Assembly (NCBI GenBank): GCA_003244035.1 | Contig: QHBV01000153.1 | Coordinates: 1 to 5,600 of the forward strand | Direction of reading: 5' to 3' | DNA length: 5,600 nucleotides | DNA from: Solirubrobacterales bacterium | Lineage (GTDB): Bacteria > Actinomycetota > Thermoleophilia > Solirubrobacterales > Solirubrobacteraceae | Shown here: piece by piece, positions 1 to 5,249 of the stretch | Numbering within the stretch: the first letter of the stretch is position 1 | Layout: every line of letters begins with the position of its first letter | The notes under the pieces: generated by a model | What the model was told of the DNA's origin: nothing | Database searches by the model: none | What the model saw: only the letters and a program-made list of their open reading frames with translations | Position numbers and translations under genes: made by a program

Positions 1-18
1 TACTGCACGTTCCGGGTT

Positions 19-47
19 AAGACGAAAGGCGAGACGCGAAATCGACA
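19..47 (-). promoter_or_regulatory. Predicted ECF-type promoter reading leftward out of the window
   Basis: On the minus strand this reads TGTCGA (47 to 42), a 17-base spacer, then CGTCTT (24 to 19). Both hexamers and the spacer length are identical to the copy upstream of the YCII/sigma operon at 1843-1871. The shared block is CTGTCGATTTCG, 11 variable bases, then TCGTCTT(A/T)AC. As I recall, a TGTCGA -35 and a CG(A/T)C-like -10 have been reported for ECF42 sigma factors, and the sigma gene next door is of that type. Transcription would begin near position 10 and run off the left edge, so the target gene is not visible. The repeat is seen directly; the promoter function is inferred. Confidence 0.6.
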
Positions 48-62
48 GTCGCCACCAAGAGT

Positions 63-74
63 CGCTCGCGAGCG
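63..74. repeat. 12-bp perfect palindrome CGCTCGCGAGCG
   Basis: This perfect 12-base palindrome lies between the sigma gene and the leftward promoter, with its nearest edge about 15 bases upstream of the TGTCGA -35 element. Its place would suit an operator or activator site. A palindrome of this length can also arise by chance in GC-rich DNA. No equivalent is visible upstream of the other promoter copy. Confidence 0.3.
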
Positions 75-244
75 CGGCCGAACACCCGCCCTCGCTCAGC
101 CCACCAGGCTGGCCTCGCAGTCGAGCGACTGCGTGTACTCGCGGTCCACCTGGTCGCTGGTCCGGCGCCGCCCACGCAGCTCGTCGTTGACCCCCTCTGC
201 CCCAAGGCCGAGCGGTCACGCGGAAAGCGGCGTCTGCCGGCTGT

Positions 245-1426
245 TCATGCCATCCCCTTATCTCGTTCGCTCGGGTCCGGTCTTGGCTGACGGGCCGTCT
301 GCTTGTCGAGCTCGGCGAGACGTCGGTCGAATAGGCGCCGCCCGGCGTCGTCGTGCACGAGCGAGAGCGCCTGGCGGTAGGCGGCTCTCGCCTCGTCGAT
401 CCGACCCAGGCGCCTGAGCATCTCCGCTCTGGTGGAGTGCAGGTAGGGGTAGTTCTGGAGCGGGAGGCGCTCGACGAGCTCGAGCCCAGCCTCGGGTCCG
501 TGGGCTTCGCCGATCGAGATGGCTCGGTTGAGCTCGATGACGGGCGAGTCGGTGAGCCGCGAGAGCGTGTCATAGAGGGCTGCGATCTGGGGCCAGTCGC
601 GCGGTTCCTCCGTGTGCAGAGCCGCGATCGCGGCCTGGATCGTGTAGACGCCGCGTCCGTGCAGGGCGAGGGCTCGCTCGAGCTCTGCGCGGCCTTCTTC
701 CATTTGCGCTGTGTTCCACAGCGAACGGTCTTGGTCGGCGAGAAGGACGATCTCACGGTCGCGGAAACGGGCGGTGCGTCGCGAGTCGTGCAGCAGCATC
801 AGCGCCAGCAGGCCGTGGACGTCGGGCTCGTCGGGCATCCGCTGCGCGAGCGCGCGGCCGAGCCTGATCGCCTCGCCCGCGAGGTCGACCCGACCGCTGT
901 AGCCCTCGTTGAAGATCAGGTAGACGACGGCGAGCACGGCGGCGAGGCGATCGGGCAGCAGGTGGTCTGGAGGCACCCGGAACGGGATGGCCGCGTCCCT
1001 GATCTTGCGTTTTGCCCGCACGAGCCGCTGGGCCATTGTCGGCTCGGCGAGAAGGAACGCGCGGGCGATCTCGGTCGTGGTCAGCCCGCCGAGCGTCCGA
1101 AGCGTCAGTGCCACCTGCGCCTCGGTATCGAGTGCTGGATGACAGCAGGTGAAGATCAGCTCGAGGCGTTCGTCTGGAAATGTGGTGGGCTCCATGTCGT
1201 CCTCGGCAGCGTGCGGAGTGTGGAGTAGGGGGGCCTTGCGAGCCAGCGTTCGATCGCGGCGAATGCGATCGATCGCGCGATGCCGGGCGGTTTTGATCAG
1301 CCACGCGACCGGGCTGGTCGGGGGCCCATCGCGGGGCCAGCGCTCCGCGGCGATCGCGAAAGCGTCCTGTGCCGCCTCCTCGGCGAGGTCAAAGTCGCCG
1401 ACGTAGCCGATCAGCGCTGCGAGCAC
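245..1426 (-). CDS. ECF sigma factor, ECF42 type, with long C-terminal helical extension (DUF6596-like)
   Basis: A sigma-70 family factor that would direct RNA polymerase to a small set of promoters. From the GTG at 1426 it has 393 residues. Region 2 occupies about residues 1-60 (DFDLAEEAAQDAF, AWLIKTARHRAIDRIRRDRTLARK). Region 4 is about 86-145 (LRTLGGLTTTEIARAFLLAEPTMAQRLVRAKRKI). A C-terminal extension of about 220 residues contains FNEGYSG, DQDRSLW, YTIQAAIAALH and a TPR-like segment. This layout, with an adjacent upstream YCII/DGPF gene, defines the ECF42 group; there is no anti-sigma gene, and the C-terminal domain is thought to act in regulation. The start is uncertain. Family-like sequence (TIDPERAFREHWGQ) continues in frame for at least 14 codons above 1426, overlapping the YCII stop, but has no ATG, GTG or TTG before the in-frame TAA near 1526. 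The promoter at 1843-1871 suggests autoregulation. Confidence 0.9.
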   Translation of the reverse strand: MLAALIGYVGDFDLAEEAAQDAFAIAAERWPRDGPPTSPVAWLIKTARHRAIDRIRRDRTLARKAPLLHTPHAAEDDMEPTTFPDERLELIFTCCHPALDTEAQVALTLRTLGGLTTTEIARAFLLAEPTMAQRLVRAKRKIRDAAIPFRVPPDHLLPDRLAAVLAVVYLIFNEGYSGRVDLAGEAIRLGRALAQRMPDEPDVHGLLALMLLHDSRRTARFRDREIVLLADQDRSLWNTAQMEEGRAELERALALHGRGVYTIQAAIAALHTEEPRDWPQIAALYDTLSRLTDSPVIELNRAISIGEAHGPEAGLELVERLPLQNYPYLHSTRAEMLRRLGRIDEARAAYRQALSLVHDDAGRRLFDRRLAELDKQTARQPRPDPSERDKGMA

Positions 1427-1467
1427 CTGCCCCCAGTGCTCTCGAAATGCGCGCTCTGGGTCGATCG

Positions 1468-1809
1468 TTAGCGCCCCATCATCGGACGGATTTCGATCGC
1501 GCCGCCCATGCTCGCAGCCGGCACCTTAGAAGCCACCTCGATCGCGGCGTCCAGGTCATCGCCCTCGTAGACGAAGTAGCCGTCGAGTGCCTCCTTGATC
1601 TCGACGAACGGCCCGTCGGTCGTAAGCGTCGCGCCGCCCTGCACCCGCACGGTGGTTGCCGTCTCTGGCGGCTGCAGCCGGCCTCCGGGCGTGACGCCCG
1701 GAGTCTCGATGAGTGCCTGGTAGCCCTCGGCGATCGCTCTCTGCTACTCCTCAGGCACGTCGCTCCAGTCGCGCGCCTCGGGCTGATTGATCAGCATCAG
1801 ATACTTCAT
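1468..1809 (-). pseudogene. YCII/DGPF-domain protein gene with one in-frame amber stop
   Basis: Read from ATG 1809 this frame gives a normal-length YCII-family protein of 113 codons. It opens MKYLMLINQPEARDW, continues YQALIETPGVTPGG and LQPPETATTVRVQGG, has the signature TDGPF at about residues 64-68, and ends AIEIRPMMGR. Codon 22 (1746-1744) is TAG, between PEE and QRAIAEGY; the frame is otherwise uninterrupted. One base change from GAG, CAG or TGG would explain it. The start is well supported by AGGAGG five bases upstream and by the predicted promoter at 1843-1871. YCII/DGPF proteins are small ferredoxin-like-fold proteins that accompany ECF42 sigma genes; their biochemical role is not settled. 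The stop lies directly upstream of the sigma frame, so translation of the two was probably coupled. The gene could be a pseudogene, a sequencing error or a readthrough case. A fragment starting at GTG 1650 would keep the DGPF half. Confidence 0.85.
1683..1703. repeat. Strong GC hairpin inside the YCII frame
   Basis: CTCCGGGCG and CGCCCGGAG form a perfect 9-bp stem around a 3-base loop. It falls in the codons for the conserved peptide ETPGVTPGG, so coding constraint may explain it. It begins about 40 bases downstream of the amber codon in the direction of translation. Confidence 0.5.
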
Positions 1810-1814
1810 CGCGT

Positions 1815-1820
1815 CCTCCT
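1815..1820 (-). promoter_or_regulatory. Ribosome binding site AGGAGG for the YCII gene
   Basis: A perfect AGGAGG is followed by five bases and then ATG 1809. This fixes the YCII start and shows that the 5' part of the amber-interrupted gene still has a good initiation signal. Confidence 0.8.
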
Positions 1821-1842
1821 GTGGTCGGGATCCTCGGGAGTA

Positions 1843-1871
1843 AAGACGAACCGGACGCCACGAAATCGACA
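1843..1871 (-). promoter_or_regulatory. Predicted ECF42-type autoregulatory promoter of the YCII-sigma operon
   Basis: On the minus strand this reads TGTCGA (1871 to 1866), a 17-base spacer and CGTCTT (1848 to 1843), followed by TAC. Transcription would begin around 1835, leaving a leader of about 25 bases that includes the AGGAGG before ATG 1809. The same elements with the same spacing occur at 19-47. The repeat is direct evidence. The match to the ECF42 consensus is from memory, and the assignment to the neighbouring sigma factor is inference. The -35 lies about 20 bases from the start of the divergent PPOX remnant, so the two genes share this control region. Confidence 0.7.
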
Positions 1872-1890
1872 GATTGCGATGGAGGAGCTG

Positions 1891-2062
1891 ATGCCAACGA
1901 GAACCGACGAGCTTGTCGCCGAGCTGGGTCATCCAGAGGCTGTTGCGCTCCGCCGCCCTCGCCCGGCTTGCGTACACCGAGCGCGATGGCCTCCCGCGTG
2001 TGATTCCGATCGGATTTCACTGGGACGGGAAGCAACTCGTCGTGTGCACTGCGCCGACCGCC
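1891..2062 (+). pseudogene. Frameshifted, truncated PPOX-family (F420/FMN-type) flavoprotein remnant
   Basis: The ATG at 1891 has GGAGGA four bases upstream and reads MPTRTDELVAELGHPEA. Just after that (about 1935-1945) the recognisable sequence moves to the next frame: LLRSAALARLAYTERDGLPRV, then IPIGFHWDGKQLVVCTAPTA. The segment G-PRV-PIGFHWDG is characteristic of pyridoxamine-5'-phosphate-oxidase-like split-barrel proteins, many of which use FMN or F420. The frame change equals one inserted or two deleted bases. After about 2062 the family resemblance ends in all three frames; members usually run well beyond 120 residues, so the C-terminal part is missing. One open frame continues to 2293 but looks like random coding in GC-rich DNA. 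The family is clear to me; the exact cofactor is not. A sequencing error could explain the frameshift but not the missing C-terminus. Confidence 0.7.
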
Positions 2063-2102
2063 CAACGTTTAGCCGGTGCGGACCGGCGCGATCTGGAGCG
2101 TT

Positions 2103-2155
2103 CCGCCGCTGAGTGGCGGGTCATGCCATGCTGGGATGTGATTGCCGAACGCAAT
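2103..2155. repeat. Two small inverted repeats before the H1-like gene
   Basis: CCGCC (2103-2107) pairs with GGCGG (2115-2119) around seven bases, and ATTGC (2141-2145) pairs with GCAAT (2151-2155) around CGAAC. They lie in the non-coding stretch 2063-2228 between the PPOX remnant and the H1-like gene. There is no T-run, so I do not call a terminator. They may be chance. Confidence 0.25.
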
Positions 2156-2228
2156 GAGGAGCGGTCGTCGATCGCTCAGCCGGGATATTGCATTCGTCGT
2201 TCGACGTCAACCACAACAGGAGAACCTT

Positions 2229-2510
2229 ATGGCGCAAACCAAGGCAGATCGTTCGGCAGCGGCGAAGAAGGCTGCGGCTACGCGCAAACGTAACCAGAGC
2301 AGGGCGCAATCGGAAGCGGCGGGAAAGAAGGCTGCTGGCACGCGGCAGAGCCACGCTGCCGGGGAGGCGGCAAGCCAGGCAAAGCGTGCTGCAGGCAGGG
2401 CGGTGCGCGGAGCAGCATCGGCGGCGAGGTTGGCTGGCAACGCGGCTAGACAGGCCGGGAAGGCGGCCGCTTCGAAGGCGAGCGGTATACGCGGTAGCCA
2501 GAAGAAGTAG
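2229..2510 (+). CDS. Small Lys/Ala/Arg-rich histone-H1-like protein
   Basis: A 93-residue, strongly basic, low-complexity protein. The start ATG 2229 is chosen because AGGAG lies six bases upstream (2218-2222) and the composition bias begins here; an in-frame start at 2142 would add 29 residues of unrelated composition. The N-terminal half holds two related units, AAAKKAAATRKRN and AAGKKAAGTRQSH. The C-terminal half is Ala-rich with evenly spaced Arg/Lys (AKRAAGRAVRG, ARLAGNAARQAGKAAASKA) and ends GSQKK. There is no signal peptide or membrane segment. Such KKAA(A/G)TR repeats occur in small actinobacterial proteins and resemble the tails of bacterial H1-like nucleoid proteins, so non-specific DNA or RNA binding is likely; this is inferred from composition only. 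It appears monocistronic and convergent with the minus-strand genes to its right. It is the only intact plus-strand gene in the window. Confidence 0.8.
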   Translation: MAQTKADRSAAAKKAAATRKRNQSRAQSEAAGKKAAGTRQSHAAGEAASQAKRAAGRAVRGAASAARLAGNAARQAGKAAASKASGIRGSQKK

Positions 2511-2555
2511 AGGTAGTCTCTCGCCCCCTCTCGGATGCGACGAGCGCGTCGGCAG

Positions 2556-2714
2556 TCAGGCGCGCGAGCGATCGGCCATGCGCAACAGTTCAGCGATCAC
2601 AGCTCCAGGCTTCTCGCCGCGATCAGTGGAGATCCGCTGAAGCCGCTCCGCGCGCTCCCCCTCGATGCTGAGGACACTCCTCAGTTGCCCGACTGCGGCT
2701 CGAGATCTGTCCAC
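2556..2714 (-). CDS. Possible short ribbon-helix-helix-like ORF (tentative)
   Basis: From GTG 2714 this frame gives 52 residues, VDRSRAAVGQLRSVLSIEGE then RAERLQRISTDRGEKPGAVI then AELLRMADRSRA. The pattern of a short strand (LRSVLSI), a helix (ERAERLQRISTDRG) and a second helix (KPGAVIAELLRMAD) resembles CopG/MetJ-type ribbon-helix-helix DNA-binding proteins. There is no convincing ribosome binding site before the GTG, and no partner toxin gene is visible. It starts 41 bases beyond the beta-propeller stop and could be translated from the same message. It could also be a degraded remnant or a chance open frame. The opposite strand shows no better coding. Confidence 0.35.
   Translation of the reverse strand: MDRSRAAVGQLRSVLSIEGERAERLQRISTDRGEKPGAVIAELLRMADRSRA
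2668..2684. repeat. 7-bp perfect inverted repeat CTGAGGA-CAC-TCCTCAG
   Basis: CTGAGGA and TCCTCAG form a perfect 7-bp stem around three bases. It lies about 70 bases downstream of the beta-propeller stop and inside the tentative ribbon-helix-helix ORF. With no T-run on either strand it is a weak terminator candidate; a protein-binding dyad is equally possible. Confidence 0.4.
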
Positions 2715-2755
2715 GTACCGCGGCTGCGACGCGGCGGGGCTCCGCGAACCGATGG

Positions 2756-3850
2756 CTATTGATTCCAGCTCGGCTCGCCGCCGTGCGCCACCAGCACGGT
2801 GGGCGTGCCGCCGGAGAACGGGATCGTCTCGACCTTGTCGTTCGAGCCGCGGGCTTGGCCGCCGATCCCGACGAGGACGCGCCGGCCGGTGCGGGAGATG
2901 CCGGAGCTCGTGGCCGACTTCTCGGGCGCGGTCAGCTCGTGCACGCGCTCGGTCGTGAGGTTGACCGTCCACGCCTGCCAGGCATCGAAGCCCTCGTATT
3001 GGACTACCAGACGGGTTCCGTCGCGTGAAACGGCTACGGGGACAAGCCCCTCGACCCGACGCGATAGGCGCAGGCGCGTGATCTGGGTGCTACGACCGCT
3101 TCGCAGCAGGACTATCTGGTAGGCGGAGGCGTGAGGGCCGCGCAGTTGCTCGCGGTCGAACGCGATTCCGCGCTTGCCCCAGAGGGGATTGAGGCTCCGG
3201 CCGTCGTGCGTCAGCTGCCTGGACTCGGCGCCGTTCGCAAGGGCGCTGTGCAGGTTGACCGTTCCCCTGAGCGACAACGAGCTCGTGAGTCCGTAGACCA
3301 CCCTGTCTGGTCCGCTCGGTGCGAAGCTCGCTCCCTCGACCAAGCCGTGCGCAACCGTCGTTGCTCTATTAGAGGTAGTGTCGATGATCACCAGGGCCGA
3401 AGGGCCGAGTCCGGTCGCGGTGGCGACGTACCCGCTTAACGACGCGGCGATGTACCGAGAGTCCGGGGACCACGCAAGCGGTACTGCCTGCACCCTGGAG
3501 ATGTCGAAGAACCCGGCTGCAAGTGCTCCGCTCAAGGAATAGACGAGCAACGCCCGTCCACCGCCGATGACCGCGTTCGCAGCCACCAGCCTGCCATTCG
3601 GCGACAGCAGCGGCTGTGTCCCAGGGCCGAGCTTGTGCGAGTGCGAGCCGTTCGCCCCTGCGAGCCAGACCTGGGGAACGCCAGGGCCGGGGCCGGTCAC
3701 GTAGGCGATTTCGGGGGTCACCGAGGCGGCGGTCACACTGGAGGCACCGCCGCCGGCCCCGGCCAGCGCGAGGATCGAGCAGACGAACACTGCGACCGCA
3801 ACGGCCCGGAGGTAACGGTTCGAGCGATCACAGTCGTGGATGTCTTGCAT
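2756..3850 (-). CDS. Exported TolB/PD40-like beta-propeller protein
   Basis: A 364-residue protein from ATG 3850. An upstream in-frame extension to 4141 is rejected because it overlaps the decarboxylase gene and would bury the signal sequence. Residues 13-33 (YLRAVAVAVFVCSILALAGAG) are a basic-plus-hydrophobic Sec-type signal; the Cys lies inside the hydrophobic core and is not a lipobox. The mature part repeats the blade pattern of TolB/PD40 propellers: TQPLLSPNGRLVA, PLAWSPDSRYIAA, SFAPSGPDRVVYG, NPLWGKRGIAFD, VAVSRDGTRLVV, ISRTGRRVLVG and a closing GGEPSWNQ. No catalytic domain follows, so this is a stand-alone propeller, probably extracytoplasmic, where such folds bind proteins or carbohydrates. 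The ligand is unknown. It lies 130 bases downstream of the decarboxylase on the same strand, so co-transcription is possible. The ribosome binding site before 3850 is weak, and GTG 3871 is an alternative start. Confidence 0.8.
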   Translation of the reverse strand: MQDIHDCDRSNRYLRAVAVAVFVCSILALAGAGGGASSVTAASVTPEIAYVTGPGPGVPQVWLAGANGSHSHKLGPGTQPLLSPNGRLVAANAVIGGGRALLVYSLSGALAAGFFDISRVQAVPLAWSPDSRYIAASLSGYVATATGLGPSALVIIDTTSNRATTVAHGLVEGASFAPSGPDRVVYGLTSSLSLRGTVNLHSALANGAESRQLTHDGRSLNPLWGKRGIAFDREQLRGPHASAYQIVLLRSGRSTQITRLRLSRRVEGLVPVAVSRDGTRLVVQYEGFDAWQAWTVNLTTERVHELTAPEKSATSSGISRTGRRVLVGIGGQARGSNDKVETIPFSGGTPTVLVAHGGEPSWNQ

Positions 3851-3913
3851 TCGGCGAGCCCGGCCGTGCACGACTCTATTAGCGGCTTGTCGCGACCTGG
3901 TATTCAGAGAGCC

Positions 3914-3927
3914 ACTCGCGTACGAGT
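3914..3927. repeat. Small hairpin in the decarboxylase-propeller gap
   Basis: ACTCG and CGAGT form a 5-bp stem around four bases in the gap 3851-3980. No T-run follows on the minus strand, so it is not a convincing terminator. I see no confident promoter for the propeller gene in this gap. Confidence 0.25.
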
Positions 3928-3980
3928 CGCAGCGCTCGGGCGGGCAGCTCACCGGCGAGGGCTCCTGCTCCCCCCACGGC

Positions 3981-5249
3981 TCAAGCGTTAGCGGTGGCGA
4001 TCTTCGAGCGCACGAGTACCAGCGGCGCCTTGGGGTCGTGCGGCTGGGGAATCGCCACCAGGGTGAACTCAGCGATCGCCCCCGGGCGAAACACGAGACA
4101 GTGAGTCGAACCGCCGTACTGGAAGTAACCGAGTTCCTCACCCTTCCCGACGTGGTATCCGGGCGTCACCTTCGAGTCGATCATGCAGGACGAAACCTCC
4201 GACATGCCGACCGCCACAAAGGCCATCAACCCGATGACGGGATCGTCGGCCTCGATCAGGATGATCGCCCGGACTGCGACGTGCGCTAGGTAGGACTGCG
4301 AGTTCGTGGGCTCGACCGCGTCCTTGCCCTCCGAGTCGGCCTCCGAGTAGTAGGTGCCCTCCTGCACGAATGCCCGGACGACTGTCCCGGTCACCGGACT
4401 ATGCCAGCGGTGGTAATTGGTCGCGCTAAGAAAGGCCTGATAGACCGTCCCGCCGACGAACTGATCCACCGAATCGTCATTGGCCAGCATGTCCTCCAGC
4501 GAATACGGCTGGCTCTTGATCCAGAAGCGATCTTGCCGCTCTACATCGGTGCTGATGCCGTAGGGCGTGGACTCGCAGGCGCTGACGATCACCTTGTCGT
4601 CATCCGGCGATGCCACCGGACGTTCGCCGTCCTTGAAGCGTCGGGTGAAGAAGTCGTTCCATGAGGCAAAGCCCCAGTGCTCGTGCTGCGAGTCATGCTC
4701 GAACTGGTCCATGCCGACTGTCCGCTGGGCCTCCGCGGATTTCCATCCCGAGGGGGAATCGTTGAGCACGTAGAGCGAGTCGCTGCTGCTGAGGAACTCG
4801 CACCACACGGTCAGGACCTTCTTGAGCATCGCGTTGATCCGGGGATCGCGAAACGCGGCGAAGCCGGCCGGCGTCCCCATTGTCCAGTCCAGGATCGCGC
4901 CCAGCGGCGTAGCCACCATCGCGGCGCCGAACTCGGGGGCCATGGTCAGCACCTCGTTGATCAGGCGCAGCATCTGCTCGACGCTCTCCAGGTGCCGCCT
5001 GCGGTACGGCTTGGTGCTCGGCACTTGGGCGATCATTTGGTTCATGTACATGCGCACCACTGGCTCAGTGTTCATCAACTCCAGGAACTCGGTGAGCACC
5101 GGATGCAGTACGACCTGTTCACCCCTAGCCTCCACCCGCTCTCGGTGGCCGGCGAGCCAGGACTCCAAGTCGCCCTGGTCTTCCGGCAGCCAGCCGGCCC
5201 GACGCCGTACGTCCACCGCATGGGAACGAGTCGTCACGGAAGGGACCAT
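3981..5249 (-). CDS. Phosphatidylserine-decarboxylase-family protein, PsiD-like (pyruvoyl-dependent decarboxylase)
   Basis: A 422-residue enzyme from ATG 5249. The N-terminal region, about residues 28-165 (HPVLTEFLELMN, RMYMNQMIAQVP, TPLGAILDWTMGTPAGFAAF), matches the extra domain found in PsiD-type proteins (PSDC, PF12588) and absent from ordinary phosphatidylserine decarboxylases. The catalytic part follows: SWNDFFTRRFKDGERPVASPDDD (about 196-218), ACEST, DRFWIKSQPYSLEDML, FVGGTVYQAFLSATNYHRWHSPVTG (to about 288) and YGGST (378-382). Ser381 of GGST would be the self-cleavage site that makes the pyruvoyl cofactor. The E. coli enzyme has DYHR where this one has NYHR. Fungal PsiD decarboxylates L-tryptophan; the bacterial substrate cannot be read from sequence, and an aromatic amino acid or a phospholipid head group are both possible. 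There is no membrane segment. An upstream TTG (5345) is open in frame, but homology starts after 5249. Confidence 0.88.
   Translation of the reverse strand: MVPSVTTRSHAVDVRRRAGWLPEDQGDLESWLAGHRERVEARGEQVVLHPVLTEFLELMNTEPVVRMYMNQMIAQVPSTKPYRRRHLESVEQMLRLINEVLTMAPEFGAAMVATPLGAILDWTMGTPAGFAAFRDPRINAMLKKVLTVWCEFLSSSDSLYVLNDSPSGWKSAEAQRTVGMDQFEHDSQHEHWGFASWNDFFTRRFKDGERPVASPDDDKVIVSACESTPYGISTDVERQDRFWIKSQPYSLEDMLANDDSVDQFVGGTVYQAFLSATNYHRWHSPVTGTVVRAFVQEGTYYSEADSEGKDAVEPTNSQSYLAHVAVRAIILIEADDPVIGLMAFVAVGMSEVSSCMIDSKVTPGYHVGKGEELGYFQYGGSTHCLVFRPGAIAEFTLVAIPQPHDPKAPLVLVRSKIATANA

Noticed and set aside
222..240. CGGC-GTCT-GCCG hairpin after the sigma gene as a terminator.
   Set aside because: The stem is only four base pairs and only three T residues follow on the minus strand, so it is too weak to call.
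87..248. Minus-strand ATG overlapping the sigma stop (ATGA) with a frame reading MNSRQTPLSA, stop, then VNDELRGRRRTSDQVDREYT and a further stop.
   Set aside because: It is only ten codons before a stop, and the later part has no start codon and no recognisable family. It may be a remnant of a third operon gene, but the evidence is too thin.
353..1228. Long plus-strand open frame of 291 codons opposite the sigma gene.
   Set aside because: It is antisense to clearly conserved sigma-factor sequence; its translation shows no family features and arises from GC-rich codon bias.
1369..2112. Plus-strand open frame of 247 codons across the YCII region into the PPOX remnant.
   Set aside because: Only the short stretch after 1891 (MPTRTDELVAELGHPEA) looks like protein. 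The rest is antisense to the YCII gene and the sigma N-terminus.
3378..3383. Another TGTCGA hexamer on the plus strand.
   Set aside because: It lies inside the propeller coding sequence, and no CGTC-like -10 follows at 16-18 bases.
3851..4141. Upstream extension of the beta-propeller frame by 97 codons.
   Set aside because: It overlaps the conserved C-terminus of the decarboxylase on the same strand and would place residues ahead of an obvious signal peptide.
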